54,592 nucleotides of DNA from Zoogloeaceae bacterium (lineage in GTDB: Bacteria; Pseudomonadota; Gammaproteobacteria; Burkholderiales; Rhodocyclaceae). Below are positions 1 to 8,953 of this stretch, piece by piece. The stretch spans positions 1 through 54,592 of the forward strand of contig JAITSU010000091.1 in the NCBI GenBank assembly GCA_031287525.1, written 5' to 3'. The stretch's first letter is position 1. The number at the start of each line of letters is the position of its first letter. The notes below the pieces were generated by a model. The model did not search any database. It saw nothing but the letters and a program-made list of their open reading frames with translations, and was not told the DNA's origin. Made by a program: the position numbers and the translations under genes.

Positions 1-33
1 GCAGCGGTGTTTGTGCGGCAATCTGCGCTCAAA

Positions 34-78
34 GTCGGCGTACCGCCGACGTGCCTTTGTTGCCGTCGGCGTTCCCAG
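34..78. repeat. Dispersed palindromic repeat unit upstream of tag
   Basis: A perfect 7+3+7 palindrome (GTCGGCG TAC CGCCGAC, 34-50) is followed by a GCCGTCGGCGTTCCCAG segment at 62-78. The same GGCGTTCCCAG core with a GCCGACGT palindrome recurs at 5099-5190, and a weaker relative lies near 42060-42140, so this is a dispersed intergenic family. The rest of bases 1-209 shows no convincing gene. A GGCGG/CCGCC hairpin near 142-160 is the only other structure seen. Confidence 0.6.
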
Positions 79-209
79 AAAGCTACTTCGGAGGTTTGTC
101 AACAGTCTGGGGCGCGTTCCGAACGCGCCGATTGTTAAACGTGGCGGTTTCGGAGCCGCCTGCCCTGATTGCTTGCTAGAATCCAGACTTTCCACATCGG
201 GGAACCATC

Positions 210-764
210 ATGCCGCGCTGCTTCTGGTGTACCGACGACCCGCTTTACATCGCCTACCACGACGAAGAATGGGGCGTACCGCAGAAAGACCCCAAGGCGT
301 TGTTTGAACTCCTGATTCTGGAGGGCTTTCAGGCGGGGCTATCCTGGCTCACCGTGCTGAAAAAGCGGGCGCGTTTTCGTCAGGTCTTGTTCAACTTCGA
401 CATCGAACGCCTCGCCCGCATGAGCGACGCCGAAATTGAGGCGCTGATGCAGGACGCGGGCATCATCCGCAATCGCGCCAAACTCCACGCCACCCGCCAG
501 AACGCCCGCGCCTGGCTCGCCCTGCCCGACCCGGTGGGGCTGTTGTGGTCATTCGTCGGCGGTACACCGAAAATCAACCATGTCGCAGGTGTCGCCGACC
601 TTCCGGCAAAGACAGCGGAAGCCTGCGCCATGAGCCACGCCCTGAAAAAAGCCGGTTTCACCTTCGTCGGCCCCACCATCTGCTACGCCTTCATGCAAGC
701 CTGCGGCATGGTGATGGATCATACGGTGGATTGTGACAGGTATCGGGAAGTGATTGCCATGTAG
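210..764 (+). CDS. tag: DNA-3-methyladenine glycosylase I
   Basis: Base-excision repair enzyme that removes 3-methyladenine from alkylated DNA in the cytoplasm. The 184-residue length fits the family. The zinc-binding set of Tag proteins is visible: Cys4 and His17 at the N-terminus, and His171 and Cys175 near the C-terminus (MDHTVDC). The family signature around residues 38-48 (EGFQAGLSWLT) and the FVGPTICYAFMQA segment that precedes the C-terminal zinc ligands are also present. The ATG is preceded by GGGGAACC. The gene stands alone, followed by an unrelated AT-rich gene. Confidence 0.95.
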   Translation: MPRCFWCTDDPLYIAYHDEEWGVPQKDPKALFELLILEGFQAGLSWLTVLKKRARFRQVLFNFDIERLARMSDAEIEALMQDAGIIRNRAKLHATRQNARAWLALPDPVGLLWSFVGGTPKINHVAGVADLPAKTAEACAMSHALKKAGFTFVGPTICYAFMQACGMVMDHTVDCDRYREVIAM

Positions 765-819
765 ACATTGCGAGCATTTTCGGTTAAAAATATGTTTATA
801 GGAGCAATAATTACACAAC

Positions 820-1914
820 ATGAAAAAAATGACTGATTTTCAGAAAACTGAACAATTTCCTGCAAATAGCGGGAAAGAATATCATTTTGTGCTGAACACA
901 AAATTAGCATGGAGAGTAGCTGTAATCCCTGTCTGCATATTCATGCTACCCATTCTGCTCACCCTACAGAGTTTCAACATACCATTTTCTCGCGGCATAT
1001 TCATACTTTTGATGGTTGTTGTTCCTTTTTTCGTGGGAATTCCGTGTATCCTTTTTTATCTAAGGAAAAATAATCTCATCACGATTAACTCGAAAGGTAT
1101 TTCATCTCGACTTTTTAATCTTTATTTTCCAAAACATATCCCGTGGGATAGCATCGTATGCATACACCGCTCATCCTCTGGGAAGCCTTTGTTCGAGCAC
1201 TTGGTGTTCACGCAAAAATCTGGCGGTAATCCACTATTAATCACAATTGAATTTGGTCTCCCCAGATTCATTGGGAATGGACATTCTCTGACGCTTATTG
1301 AGGCTATCGAGCAATTCCACAGTTCTGTACCAGAATTAAGCGAAGAAGCCAGAAAAACCATACCAGCACTGATGGGAATGGTAGACTTGGGCAAAGAAGC
1401 CGGGCATGTCGCCTATACTGCGGCTGGCATCGCAGTTCTGGCGACTATTCTGCTTATGCTGCCCCCGCGCTCAATCCAATTAGATGTTGCGGGGAATTTA
1501 TTGCATAACGGAATCTACTTGATAATAGCCATACTCTCTTTCGCGGCAGCCTGTGTCTATCTGTGGCATACAAAAGAAAAACGTTTTATCCCATTGGTCG
1601 CGTTGTCCCTTTCTGCCGCCAGTACATTTCTAATATATCCACTAGAACAACAAACTCCGGCTTGGTTTGGTGAGGCGCGGAAGGAAACCTTTGCTATTGT
1701 CCATGAAGATAACAAGGAACAACGCTGGCAAGGCACATCTTTACCAGAGCTTTCGTTTTCTATATATCCGAAACCGGAAAGGCGGATATATCATGGAAAA
1801 GGAACGCAACAGACACTAACAATCTATCAAGGACATTTCGGATTAAGCAGCATGATGAAAGAACAATTTCAGTCTTTGTATAAACCTGAAAAAAGAAACG
1901 ACAAAAAGAAATAA
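820..1914 (+). CDS. AT-rich membrane protein of unknown function
   Basis: This is a 364-residue protein I do not recognise with certainty. Two hydrophobic segments sit near residues 31-50 and 58-79. A soluble beta-rich stretch follows (about 85-180, resembling the PH-like domain of STM3941-type proteins). Two or three more hydrophobic segments follow near 199-215, 229-247 and 255-272, then a polar tail ending in a Lys/Asp-rich stretch. Base composition is clearly AT-richer than tag and acnB, which suggests horizontal transfer. A GGAG-type ribosome site lies upstream. It ends 2 bp from the convergent antitoxin gene at 1917, so it has replaced or displaced whatever normally follows that gene. 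Confidence 0.75.
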   Translation: MKKMTDFQKTEQFPANSGKEYHFVLNTKLAWRVAVIPVCIFMLPILLTLQSFNIPFSRGIFILLMVVVPFFVGIPCILFYLRKNNLITINSKGISSRLFNLYFPKHIPWDSIVCIHRSSSGKPLFEHLVFTQKSGGNPLLITIEFGLPRFIGNGHSLTLIEAIEQFHSSVPELSEEARKTIPALMGMVDLGKEAGHVAYTAAGIAVLATILLMLPPRSIQLDVAGNLLHNGIYLIIAILSFAAACVYLWHTKEKRFIPLVALSLSAASTFLIYPLEQQTPAWFGEARKETFAIVHEDNKEQRWQGTSLPELSFSIYPKPERRIYHGKGTQQTLTIYQGHFGLSSMMKEQFQSLYKPEKRNDKKK

Positions 1915-1916
1915 TT

Positions 1917-2177
1917 TCATTTCTCAATGCCAAACAATTCAAGAATTTCATCGGCGTACATGGTGTCGAAATCGTCCGGCACTTTGAACTGCCCGCTTTT
2001 GAATTGTTCGGACAGAAACCCGACGCGCCTTTTCTGCGCCGGTTCCGGCGTATCCAGCGCCGTGACCCTGACCATCGGCTTGCCCGCCTTGGCGATGATG
2101 AAGGATTCGCCCAAAGCCGCCTGTTCGACCAACCTGGAGAGGTGGGTTTTTGCGTCGTGAATGTTGTAGGTTTGCAT
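1917..2177 (-). CDS. Phd/YefM-family antitoxin, apparently without a toxin
   Basis: An 86-residue antitoxin of the Phd/YefM fold. The N-terminal pattern (YNIHDAKTHLSRLVEQA, then GESFIIAKAGKPMVRVTAL) is the DNA-binding half of VapB/Phd proteins. The C-terminal part (about 50-86) would be the toxin-binding tail and contains a conserved-looking DDFDTMYADEILELFG motif, usually seen in partners of PIN (VapC) toxins. No PIN or RelE gene lies downstream: the next gene on this side is the convergent membrane protein ending at 1914. The toxin therefore appears lost or located elsewhere. Direct repeats upstream may be the operator. Confidence 0.85.
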   Translation of the reverse strand: MQTYNIHDAKTHLSRLVEQAALGESFIIAKAGKPMVRVTALDTPEPAQKRRVGFLSEQFKSGQFKVPDDFDTMYADEILELFGIEK

Positions 2178-2189
2178 GGCGTTCCCGAT

Positions 2190-2218
2190 TAACTTAGTCC
2201 AATGAACTTAGTTTAGTC
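2190..2218 (-). promoter_or_regulatory. Candidate antitoxin operator with direct repeats
   Basis: Two copies of AACTTAGT (2191-2198 and 2205-2212) are spaced 14 bp start to start, in an AT-rich stretch directly upstream of the Phd-type antitoxin start at 2177. Phd/YefM antitoxins usually bind repeated short sites over their own promoter. The assignment is inferred from position. Confidence 0.4.
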
Positions 2219-2251
2219 GGAAGCGCGGCTTTGAACAAGCGTTGAAGCATT

Positions 2252-2290
2252 AAAAAAACGCCCCGCCGATTCTTCCCGACGGAGCGTTTT
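2252..2290 (-). terminator. Rho-independent terminator of acnB
   Basis: Read on the minus strand, an approximately 12-bp stem (AACGCTCCGTCG pairing with CGGCGGGGCGTT, allowing G-U) closes a short loop and is followed by a run of seven T. It lies just downstream of the acnB stop codon at 2312. Confidence 0.85.
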
Positions 2291-2311
2291 GCGTCGCAAA
2301 TTAACGCGCGC

Positions 2312-4909
2312 TCAAATCTCCACGCGCTCCGCTACCTCCACGAACGCCGGAATCTGGTCGAAATTCATGTAGCGGTAGATGTCGGCAGCCTTGGCATTAA
2401 CGGCTTCGATGTGTTCCGTATATTCGGCGACGGTCGGGATTTTGCCGAGCAGGGCGCTGATGGCGGCGAGTTCGGCGGAACCCAGGTACACCTGGGTGTC
2501 CAGCCCCAGACGGTTGGGAAAGTTGCGGGTCGAGGTAGACAGGGCGGTGGAACCTTTGCGGATTTGCGCCTGATTGCCCATGCAGAGCGAGCAGCCGGGC
2601 ATTTCCATGCGCGCGCCGGATTTGCCGAGGACGCTGTAATAGCCTTCTTCGGTGAGCATCAGGGCGTCCATCCTGGTGGGCGGGGCAATCCACAGGCGGG
2701 TGGGAATGTCGCTCTTGCCGTCCAGCACCTTGCCTGCGGCGCGGAAGTGACCGATGTTGGTCATGCACGAGCCGATAAACACTTCGTCGATTGTGTTGCC
2801 CGCGACTTCGGAGAGCAGTTTCACGTCGTCCGGGTCGTTCGGGCAGGCGAGGATGGGTTCTTTTACGTCGGCAAGATCAATGTCGATGATGGCGGCGTAT
2901 TTTGCGTGGGCGTCGGCTTTCAGGAGTTCGCCCTTTTCAATCCACGTTTGCATCGCCTGAATGCGGCGTTTCAGGGTGCGGGCGTCCTGATAGCCTTCGG
3001 CAATCATCCATTTCATCAGGGTGATGTTGGATTTCAGGTATTCGACCACGGGGGCGCGGTTCAGCGCCACGGTGCAGGCGGCGGCGGAGCGTTCGGCGGA
3101 GGCGTCGGTGAGTTCAAACGCCTGTTCCACTTTCAGGTCGGGCAGCCCTTCGATTTCCAGAATGCGACCAGAGAAAATGTTTTTCTTGCCCTGCTTCTCG
3201 ACGGTCAGCAAGCCCTGCCGGATGGCGTAGTAGGGAATGGCGTTGACCAAATCGCGCAGGGTGATGCCGGGCTGCATTTTGCCTTTGAAGCGCACCAGCA
3301 CGGATTCGGGCATGTCGAGCGGCATGATGCCGGTGGCGGCGGCGAAAGCGACCAGACCGGACCCCGCCGGAAAAGAGATGCCTATCGGAAAACGGGTGTG
3401 CGAATCGCCGCCCGTGCCGACGGTATCGGGCAGCAGCAGGCGATTCAGCCAGGAGTGGATGACGCCATCGCCGGGACGCAGCGCGACGCCAGCGCGGGCA
3501 CTGATGAAAGCGGGCAGTTCGCGGTGGGTTTTGACATCCACGAGCTTCGGGTAGGCGGCGGTGTGGCAGAAGGATTGCATCACCAAATCAGCGGAGAAGC
3601 CGAGGCAGGCCAGGTCTTTCAATTCGTCGCGGGTCATCGGGCCGGTGGTGTCCTGACTGCCGACGGTGGTCATTTTGGGTTCGCAATAAGCGCCGGGCAG
3701 AATGCCCTTCCCTTCCGGCAGACCGCAGGCGCGACCGACCATTTTTTGCGCCAGCGTGTAGCCCGCGCCCGCATCCGTCGGCTGTTGCGGCAACTTGAAC
3801 AGAGTGGAAGGCGGCAGCCCCAGTGTTTCGCGGGCGCGAGCGGTCAGCCCGCGTCCGATAATCAGCGGAATCCGCCCGCCCGCGCGGACTTCATCGAGAA
3901 TCACCGGCGTTTTCAGTTCGGCTTCGGCAATCACCGCGCCATTTTTGCGGGCAACGACCCTGGCGCTTTGCGGGTCGACGGCGAGTTCGATTTCGTCGCC
4001 CATGTTCATTTGTGACGCGTCGATTTCAATGGGCAGCGCGCCCGCGTCTTCCATCGTGTTAAAGAAAATGGGCGCAATTTTGCTGCCGAGGCAGACGCCG
4101 CCGAACCGCTTGTTCGGCACAAAGGGAATGTCCTCGCCGGTAAACCACAGCACGGAATTGGTGGCGGATTTGCGCGAAGACCCCGTCCCCACCACATCGC
4201 CCACGTAGGCAATCAGATGACCCTTGGCGGCAAGTTTTTCCAGTTGCTTCACCGGCCCGCGCGCGCCCGCTTCGTCCGCCTCGATACCGGGACGGGGATT
4301 TTTCAGCATCGCCAGCGCGTGCAGCGGAATATCGGGGCGCGACCAGGCGTCCGGCGCGGGGGAAAGGTCATCGGTATTGGTTTCGCCCGTCACCTTGAAC
4401 ACGGTCAATTTTTGCGAAGCGGGCACTTCGGGGCGCGAGGTAAACCACTCGCCATCCGCCCACGATTGCAACACGGCTTTGGCGTTCGCGTTACCCGCTT
4501 TGGCGAGTTCCACCACATCGTGAAAATAATCGAACACCAGCAAGGTCTTTTTCAGCCCTTCCGCCGCCATCGCGCCAACTCCGGCGTCGGAGAGCAGGTC
4601 AATCAGCGGCTTGACATTGAAGCCGCCCAACATCGTGCCGAGCAACTCCGTCGCCTTCTCTTTGGAAATCAGCGGAGAAATCACTTCGCCTTTGGCAACC
4701 TGCGTCAAAAAAGCCGCCTTGACCTTCGCCGCGTCATCAACCCCCGCTGGCACGCGATAGGTCAACAATTCCAGCAAAAAGGCTTCCTCGCCCTTCGGCG
4801 GATTCTTCAAAAGTTGGGTCAATTCAACCGTCTGCTGCCGGGAAAGCGGCAAAGCGGGAATACCAAGCGCGGCGCGCTCGGCAACATGAACACGGTAGGC
4901 TGCAAGCAC
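2312..4909 (-). CDS. acnB: Aconitate hydratase B (bifunctional 2-methylisocitrate dehydratase)
   Basis: TCA-cycle enzyme interconverting citrate and isocitrate through a [4Fe-4S] cluster. The 865-residue length fits AcnB. The N-terminal HEAT-like region, the swivel domain (about 170-370, including [16 protein letters not shown]) and the catalytic half are all present. Cluster cysteines are seen in GSCMTNIGH and [11 protein letters not shown] near the C-terminus. The start is placed at the GTG at 4909: [15 protein letters not shown] is the usual AcnB N-terminus, and AAGGAAC sits just upstream. A longer TTG-initiated reading to 4933 is less likely. A strong terminator follows. It is transcribed alone. 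Confidence 0.95.
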   Translation of the reverse strand: MLAAYRVHVAERAALGIPALPLSRQQTVELTQLLKNPPKGEEAFLLELLTYRVPAGVDDAAKVKAAFLTQVAKGEVISPLISKEKATELLGTMLGGFNVKPLIDLLSDAGVGAMAAEGLKKTLLVFDYFHDVVELAKAGNANAKAVLQSWADGEWFTSRPEVPASQKLTVFKVTGETNTDDLSPAPDAWSRPDIPLHALAMLKNPRPGIEADEAGARGPVKQLEKLAAKGHLIAYVGDVVGTGSSRKSATNSVLWFTGEDIPFVPNKRFGGVCLGSKIAPIFFNTMEDAGALPIEIDASQMNMGDEIELAVDPQSARVVARKNGAVIAEAELKTPVILDEVRAGGRIPLIIGRGLTARARETLGLPPSTLFKLPQQPTDAGAGYTLAQKMVGRACGLPEGKGILPGAYCEPKMTTVGSQDTTGPMTRDELKDLACLGFSADLVMQSFCHTAAYPKLVDVKTHRELPAFISARAGVALRPGDGVIHSWLNRLLLPDTVGTGGDSHTRFPIGISFPAGSGLVAFAAATGIMPLDMPESVLVRFKGKMQPGITLRDLVNAIPYYAIRQGLLTVEKQGKKNIFSGRILEIEGLPDLKVEQAFELTDASAERSAAACTVALNRAPVVEYLKSNITLMKWMIAEGYQDARTLKRRIQAMQTWIEKGELLKADAHAKYAAIIDIDLADVKEPILACPNDPDDVKLLSEVAGNTIDEVFIGSCMTNIGHFRAAGKVLDGKSDIPTRLWIAPPTRMDALMLTEEGYYSVLGKSGARMEMPGCSLCMGNQAQIRKGSTALSTSTRNFPNRLGLDTQVYLGSAELAAISALLGKIPTVAEYTEHIEAVNAKAADIYRYMNFDQIPAFVEVAERVEI

Positions 4910-5098
4910 AAAAGTTCCTTTCGTCAAAAACAAGTCTTATATATTTTATCTTTTATAGACCTGAAAATGCCAGCATTTTTAGAACACATGGTGGCAAGCG
5001 CCGCGATAATTCGTTGCAAGCAGTTGATTTTAATGGGTAAAAAAAGAAATGGGCGCGTAGCCGGGAGCGACCTTGAGAACGTCCCTTGGGAGCGTCTT

Positions 5099-5190
5099 CT
5101 GGGAGCGCCGACGTCCACGTCGGCAGTTTTTACAGTCGTAAAGCGGGAACAAACATCAACCCCGCCGACGTGGACGGCGGCGTTCCCAGA
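5099..5190. repeat. Palindromic repeat forming the 3' end of the EAL-like gene
   Basis: The outer arms CTGGGAGCG (5099-5107) and CGTTCCCAG (5181-5189) are inverted. Inside are an 18-bp palindrome (GCCGACGT CC ACGTCGGC, 5107-5124) and a related arm CGCCGACGTGGACGGCGGCG at 5163-5182. It shares its core with the element at 34-78. The stop codon and about the last 19 codons of the downstream-reading EAL-like gene lie inside the element, so insertion seems to have rewritten that protein's C-terminus. Confidence 0.7.
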
Positions 5191-5975
5191 GGCGCGTGGG
5201 CTTGCAGCAGGTCAATGCCGGAATCACGCGCCCCTTGCAGCAAGGCTCTGGTGTCGATGCCTTCCATCAGGGTTTTTGCGCCCAAGGACTGGATACGGCG
5301 GGTGGCGTCAGCGAGTGTTTCCGGGTCTTCCAGCAGGCGCTCGTCGAGGCGCGTAATTTCCGGTCGCAGGGTTTCCAGCAAGTCGAAATTCAGGCTGACG
5401 CGCCCGAAACGGTGGATGGCGACATGATAGCCACGCGCCTTGTAATTGGCGACCGCCCGTTGCAAGTGTTCCGTCGCGTCGATGCCGTCGATTTCCAGTT
5501 CCAGCGTAATCTGCTTCGGCATCAAACCGCAGGAACGCAGGATTTCCTCAAACGCCAGCCCGTGATCAGACGGCACACTCAATATATGGCGCGAACGCAC
5601 TTTCAGCAACAAATTGCCCCGCGCCGGATGAGTCAGATAATTGAGCGCGTGCAAGGTACGTACCCGACGGTCAAGCTCGACGAACGCCTCGTTATCGACA
5701 GGCAGGTCAAAAACCGAATCGGATTCCAGCGAAATCTGGCGCGTCAGATCAAACGCCAGAAGACCGGCAGCGTGCCCATGCGTTTGCCCGCTGGCGGTTT
5801 CGACAATGGGCAAAAACCGCGAAGCCAGTTGCAGATTGCCAAAATGCGCCAACACCTTGCCCCGCGCCACGGCAAACGGCGCAACCGCCCCACGACGCGC
5901 GCGCGCCGGATTTTTGGCAGCCTCGCGCAAAAAATGCTGGCGATTCAGATGACGAACAAAATCGGTAAGCGGCAT
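5130..5975 (-). CDS. Degenerate EAL-domain protein, probably catalytically inactive
   Basis: This 281-residue protein aligns by eye to the EAL phosphodiesterase fold. The LPIVE...GHAAGLLAFD region (about 56-77) corresponds to the segment bearing the EAL signature, but reads AGL. The ELEID segment matches the conserved E-[IL]-[ST]-E strand. YHVAIHRFGRVSLNFDLL replaces the DDFGTGYSSL motif, with the aspartates lost. AKTLMEGIDT matches AEGVET. Loss of these metal- and base-binding residues argues against c-di-GMP hydrolysis and for a binding or protein-protein role, as in YdiV-like proteins. The last roughly 19 residues are encoded by a palindromic repeat. The start is uncertain: ATG at 5975 was chosen over TTG at 5984, and neither has a clear ribosome site. 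Confidence 0.7.
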   Translation of the reverse strand: MPLTDFVRHLNRQHFLREAAKNPARARRGAVAPFAVARGKVLAHFGNLQLASRFLPIVETASGQTHGHAAGLLAFDLTRQISLESDSVFDLPVDNEAFVELDRRVRTLHALNYLTHPARGNLLLKVRSRHILSVPSDHGLAFEEILRSCGLMPKQITLELEIDGIDATEHLQRAVANYKARGYHVAIHRFGRVSLNFDLLETLRPEITRLDERLLEDPETLADATRRIQSLGAKTLMEGIDTRALLQGARDSGIDLLQAHAPLGTPPSTSAGLMFVPALRL

Positions 5976-6158
5976 GGCAGACAATGAACAGAGACAAAAC
6001 AGCGCGGAGTATGCCCATGACCATCACGCGAAGGAACGAATTTTTTGGCATGAGCATATACCCGACATTAGTCCAATATGACTTTGCTAACGAGAATGTT
6101 AGTAAAGCCATATAAAGTATAATATTTTTTATACAAAAATAAACACCATATCATTTTA

Positions 6159-8627
6159 TCAAGAAGTTCTTTGTGTTCTAGATGCGACAAATTTTTGCAC
6201 TGAGTTAAACGAAGCTTCGCCCAATTGACGAAGATTATCCCAAGAAAAATATAACGGCGGATTACTTATTTCATCCCAAGACCTATCGAGATATTTACGG
6301 AATATAGTAGTACGCCGTAATCTTTCACTAATTTCAAAAGATGAAATCTTACTTACCAAGTCTGTTCTAACATCATTATCAAGAATCGGAGTATCAAAAA
6401 GCATCGCATCCATGTATGCAAAAGTTGGCACCCAACGGGTCACGTGATACGACCCGATAGTTGTAGCACGAAAAGCCAAAGGCATATCTCCCATCAATCC
6501 CTGAAGCCCTTCGTCAAAAGTAATACGCTCAGTACCCTCTATAAGTTTTTTGTTTGTTAGTCTCCTCAAGGCTTGTTCTATTTGCTCTGAAACATAGCCT
6601 ATTTTCTGCATCTCCGCTATAATATCTATAGCCTTGATAAAACCATCCCTATCTTTACTTGTCGTGTCACTAAGCAAGTAAGAGACGAGAATTAAACAAA
6701 GGAAATGTTCCCTAGGGTCTGGGTACCTCAGATCAAAGAGATTGCAGGCTATAGATGACCTTGAATCATAATGCGAATATTCTCCAAGCAACGCAGCCTT
6801 ACTAAATTCATGCAAAGGAATCACATACGATGAATTGCCAATCTCCATCGCTCTAATAATTTTTTCAGAGTCTACGTTAGCACTCCCAATAAATTTTTTA
6901 ATCAACTCAAGCGCCTCTCGAATATTTCCTCCAGTTATATTCACGAGCAATTCTCGAAGCTCCTTGTTATTTTCAAGAGAATAAATAAGAGCTTTTAAGA
7001 ACAAGGCTATTGAATTTAGATTAATAGTAAATTCATGCTCAAGTGGCAAACGACCTTCCGCCAAATCAAGGGAATATGTAAGTCGGCGTTCTAAAACTTT
7101 ATCAATTCGCGGAGGAGAGATGGTTAATATACGTTGGGGATAGGCAGAAATTGAGCCAGAAGCTTTTGAAGCAAAATATGTTCTCGGACGAATTGACACA
7201 AGAACTAATGCATGCCAAGAAGAAGAAAACTCTTGGGCAGCCAAAAAAGCCCGTTGCTGATCATCATATTCTCGTTGGTCAGCATTATCGATGCAAATGA
7301 CAACGTGTTTTTTCCTCCCCTTAGAAATATGCTCAATACTTTTCTGAAGATGGTGGGTTGTATCTTTTGTTAACTCCGACAATCGCTCAATTTGTTTTTC
7401 CAAAAATTTTTCTGGTGATTTTTCTTTTAGCGACCCATAAATCCCTTTTTCAAAACGAATCAGATCACCATAGTAAACACCACGAACAAAAGAATTTTCA
7501 TCAATATCTACACTATAATCTTCAAGGAGCTGACGCTTAATATCGCCAAGAAGGAAATCTTGGATATTCTGACCTAAATTAGCTTGGCTACCCAAGTCAA
7601 TATAGATAAATATTGTATCCTTCATTTCTTCTTCTGCTTTAACATAAATAAGGTTTCGGATAAAAGATGTTTTCCCAACACCAACATCACCTATAATAAC
7701 AATAGGTCTACGACCAAATGCATCCGCAATAGCTTCTGGAGGCAACCCAAATCTATTCTCCAAAGAAGGCTTTATGGGCTGCATGGTAGGGCTTTGCTCA
7801 GTTGGAGCAAACATTGCTGCATATCGTGCAGCTAGAATATTTTTCCCCAATAGGGCTTCCTGTGCTAACGCACCACTCTCACAATAACATTTTTCCAAGA
7901 AACTTTTCCGAAATTCAGGAGTATTCGGCGCATCTTCAATCAGCAAATCACTAAGTACTCTCAAGCTTTGCTGAGAACCACTTGGATAGCGGAAACTAGG
8001 ATAATCTGGAATACGACTAGAAAGTTTGGCTGGAATCCCTGTAAGAGCACTACCAGACCTTAGATCTTCAAGTAACGCATGGCGACCAGCAGCATCCGGC
8101 GATAAAGCTTGCCAAAGTTTTGCAAAATTTTGTTTTATGCTTTCATAGCCGCAAAACGCCAAACATTTCCCATCTATAACGGGAACTCCGTCTGCGCGGA
8201 CTCCAATAAATACTATTATTTGTGTTGAGTTTGCAATTACACCAACCTGAATACTTCGATTAGCACAATATTTAACAACCTGCTCAAAAGCTTTTTTGAA
8301 ATTTTGAGAATTGCTTGAGATCGATTTTATCGAACGCAACAACCGAGAGCTTCCTTCATGTGGAAGATCAAATGTAACTCCAGATTTTTTGGCTTCGATG
8401 AGAATTTGCGGCGGTTCACCAAGCTCATAGTCACTATATTCCCCATCTGCATGTTTTTCCAGATGGGTATCAGAACGCTCCCAAGCCAATACATCGTGAA
8501 TGAGAAGATCCAAGAAACGATGTCGCGTATCAGCCTCATTAAGATCAATACATGGATCTTTCATGTTGGCAAGGAGCTTATCCAATGCGCGCTCTCCAGC
8601 AGCCATGTCATGTGTCATGATAACCAT
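6159..8627 (-). CDS. PD-(D/E)XK-like nuclease fused to STAND/KAP-type ATPase
   Basis: An 822-residue cytoplasmic protein encoded in strikingly AT-rich DNA. Residues about 30-160 look like a type I restriction HsdR-N or PD-(D/E)XK fold: Asp66 before a turn, then a hydrophobic strand ending IEAK (Glu78-x-Lys80), then a helix with Gln116. Residues about 300-500 are a P-loop NTPase: Walker A GDVGVGKT at 313-320, Walker B VVICIDNAD at 442-450, and a sensor strand LVSIRPR at about 476-482 typical of STAND/KAP ATPases. The C-terminal 300 residues are helical, with winged-helix-like stretches near 690-720. ATG 8627 has GGTGA upstream, and a TATAAT box precedes it. It adjoins Zorya-like genes, suggesting an anti-phage role. 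That role is inference; the exact family is not recognised. Confidence 0.75.
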   Translation of the reverse strand: MVIMTHDMAAGERALDKLLANMKDPCIDLNEADTRHRFLDLLIHDVLAWERSDTHLEKHADGEYSDYELGEPPQILIEAKKSGVTFDLPHEGSSRLLRSIKSISSNSQNFKKAFEQVVKYCANRSIQVGVIANSTQIIVFIGVRADGVPVIDGKCLAFCGYESIKQNFAKLWQALSPDAAGRHALLEDLRSGSALTGIPAKLSSRIPDYPSFRYPSGSQQSLRVLSDLLIEDAPNTPEFRKSFLEKCYCESGALAQEALLGKNILAARYAAMFAPTEQSPTMQPIKPSLENRFGLPPEAIADAFGRRPIVIIGDVGVGKTSFIRNLIYVKAEEEMKDTIFIYIDLGSQANLGQNIQDFLLGDIKRQLLEDYSVDIDENSFVRGVYYGDLIRFEKGIYGSLKEKSPEKFLEKQIERLSELTKDTTHHLQKSIEHISKGRKKHVVICIDNADQREYDDQQRAFLAAQEFSSSWHALVLVSIRPRTYFASKASGSISAYPQRILTISPPRIDKVLERRLTYSLDLAEGRLPLEHEFTINLNSIALFLKALIYSLENNKELRELLVNITGGNIREALELIKKFIGSANVDSEKIIRAMEIGNSSYVIPLHEFSKAALLGEYSHYDSRSSIACNLFDLRYPDPREHFLCLILVSYLLSDTTSKDRDGFIKAIDIIAEMQKIGYVSEQIEQALRRLTNKKLIEGTERITFDEGLQGLMGDMPLAFRATTIGSYHVTRWVPTFAYMDAMLFDTPILDNDVRTDLVSKISSFEISERLRRTTIFRKYLDRSWDEISNPPLYFSWDNLRQLGEASFNSVQKFVASRTQRTS

Positions 8628-8664
8628 TTTATTTCACCAAAAAATATTGCATTACGATAACAGC

Positions 8665-8670
8665 ATTATA
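8665..8670 (-). promoter_or_regulatory. -10 box of the nuclease-ATPase gene
   Basis: On the minus strand a perfect TATAAT lies 38 bp before the ATG at 8627, in the AT-rich 50-bp gap after the S4 gene. No good -35 is visible, so a separate promoter for the ATPase is plausible but unproven. Confidence 0.45.
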
Positions 8671-8677
8671 CCTAAAA

Positions 8678-8950
8678 TTAACCAGATATTCCTTCATTTT
8701 TTACTGCATTCTCCTCTGGATTTTCCCCCGTCAAACTCACCCGCGCCCCACCGCATTCCACCACTTGCCCTGCCCTCAGTTTGGCGCGTTTGCGGGTTTC
8801 CGGTTTGCCGTCTACCTGGACTTCGCCTCTGGTCGTGGCGGCGTGGGCTTCGCCGCCGGAGGCGAACAGGCCGGTGGCTTTCAGCAGTTGGTCTAACTGG
8901 ATGTGGTCGCCGCGCACGGCGAAGGTTTGTGTGGAATGTTGCGCGTTCAT
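8678..8950 (-). CDS. S4-domain RNA-binding protein (YbcJ-like)
   Basis: A 90-residue protein consisting almost entirely of an S4 fold. IQLDQLLKATGLFASGGEAHAATTRGEVQVDGKPETRKRAKL matches the S4 helix-turn-strand pattern in which a basic surface binds structured RNA, as in E. coli YbcJ. Its ATG lies only 3 bp after the stop of the zorC-like gene, so it is probably translated by coupling. YbcJ-type proteins are usually housekeeping and not part of defence systems, so its position may reflect a deletion joining two units. Alternatively it may have been recruited into the operon. Confidence 0.85.
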   Translation of the reverse strand: MNAQHSTQTFAVRGDHIQLDQLLKATGLFASGGEAHAATTRGEVQVDGKPETRKRAKLRAGQVVECGGARVSLTGENPEENAVKNEGISG

Positions 8951-8953
8951 GAT

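Noticed and set aside
11-307. Plus-strand open frame before tag
   Set aside because: Runs through the palindromic repeat and overlaps the well-supported tag gene in another frame.
2411-4015. Long open frame on the plus strand, antisense to acnB
   Set aside because: It is a shadow of the GC-rich acnB coding strand, with low-complexity Gly/His/Phe-rich translation and no ribosome site.
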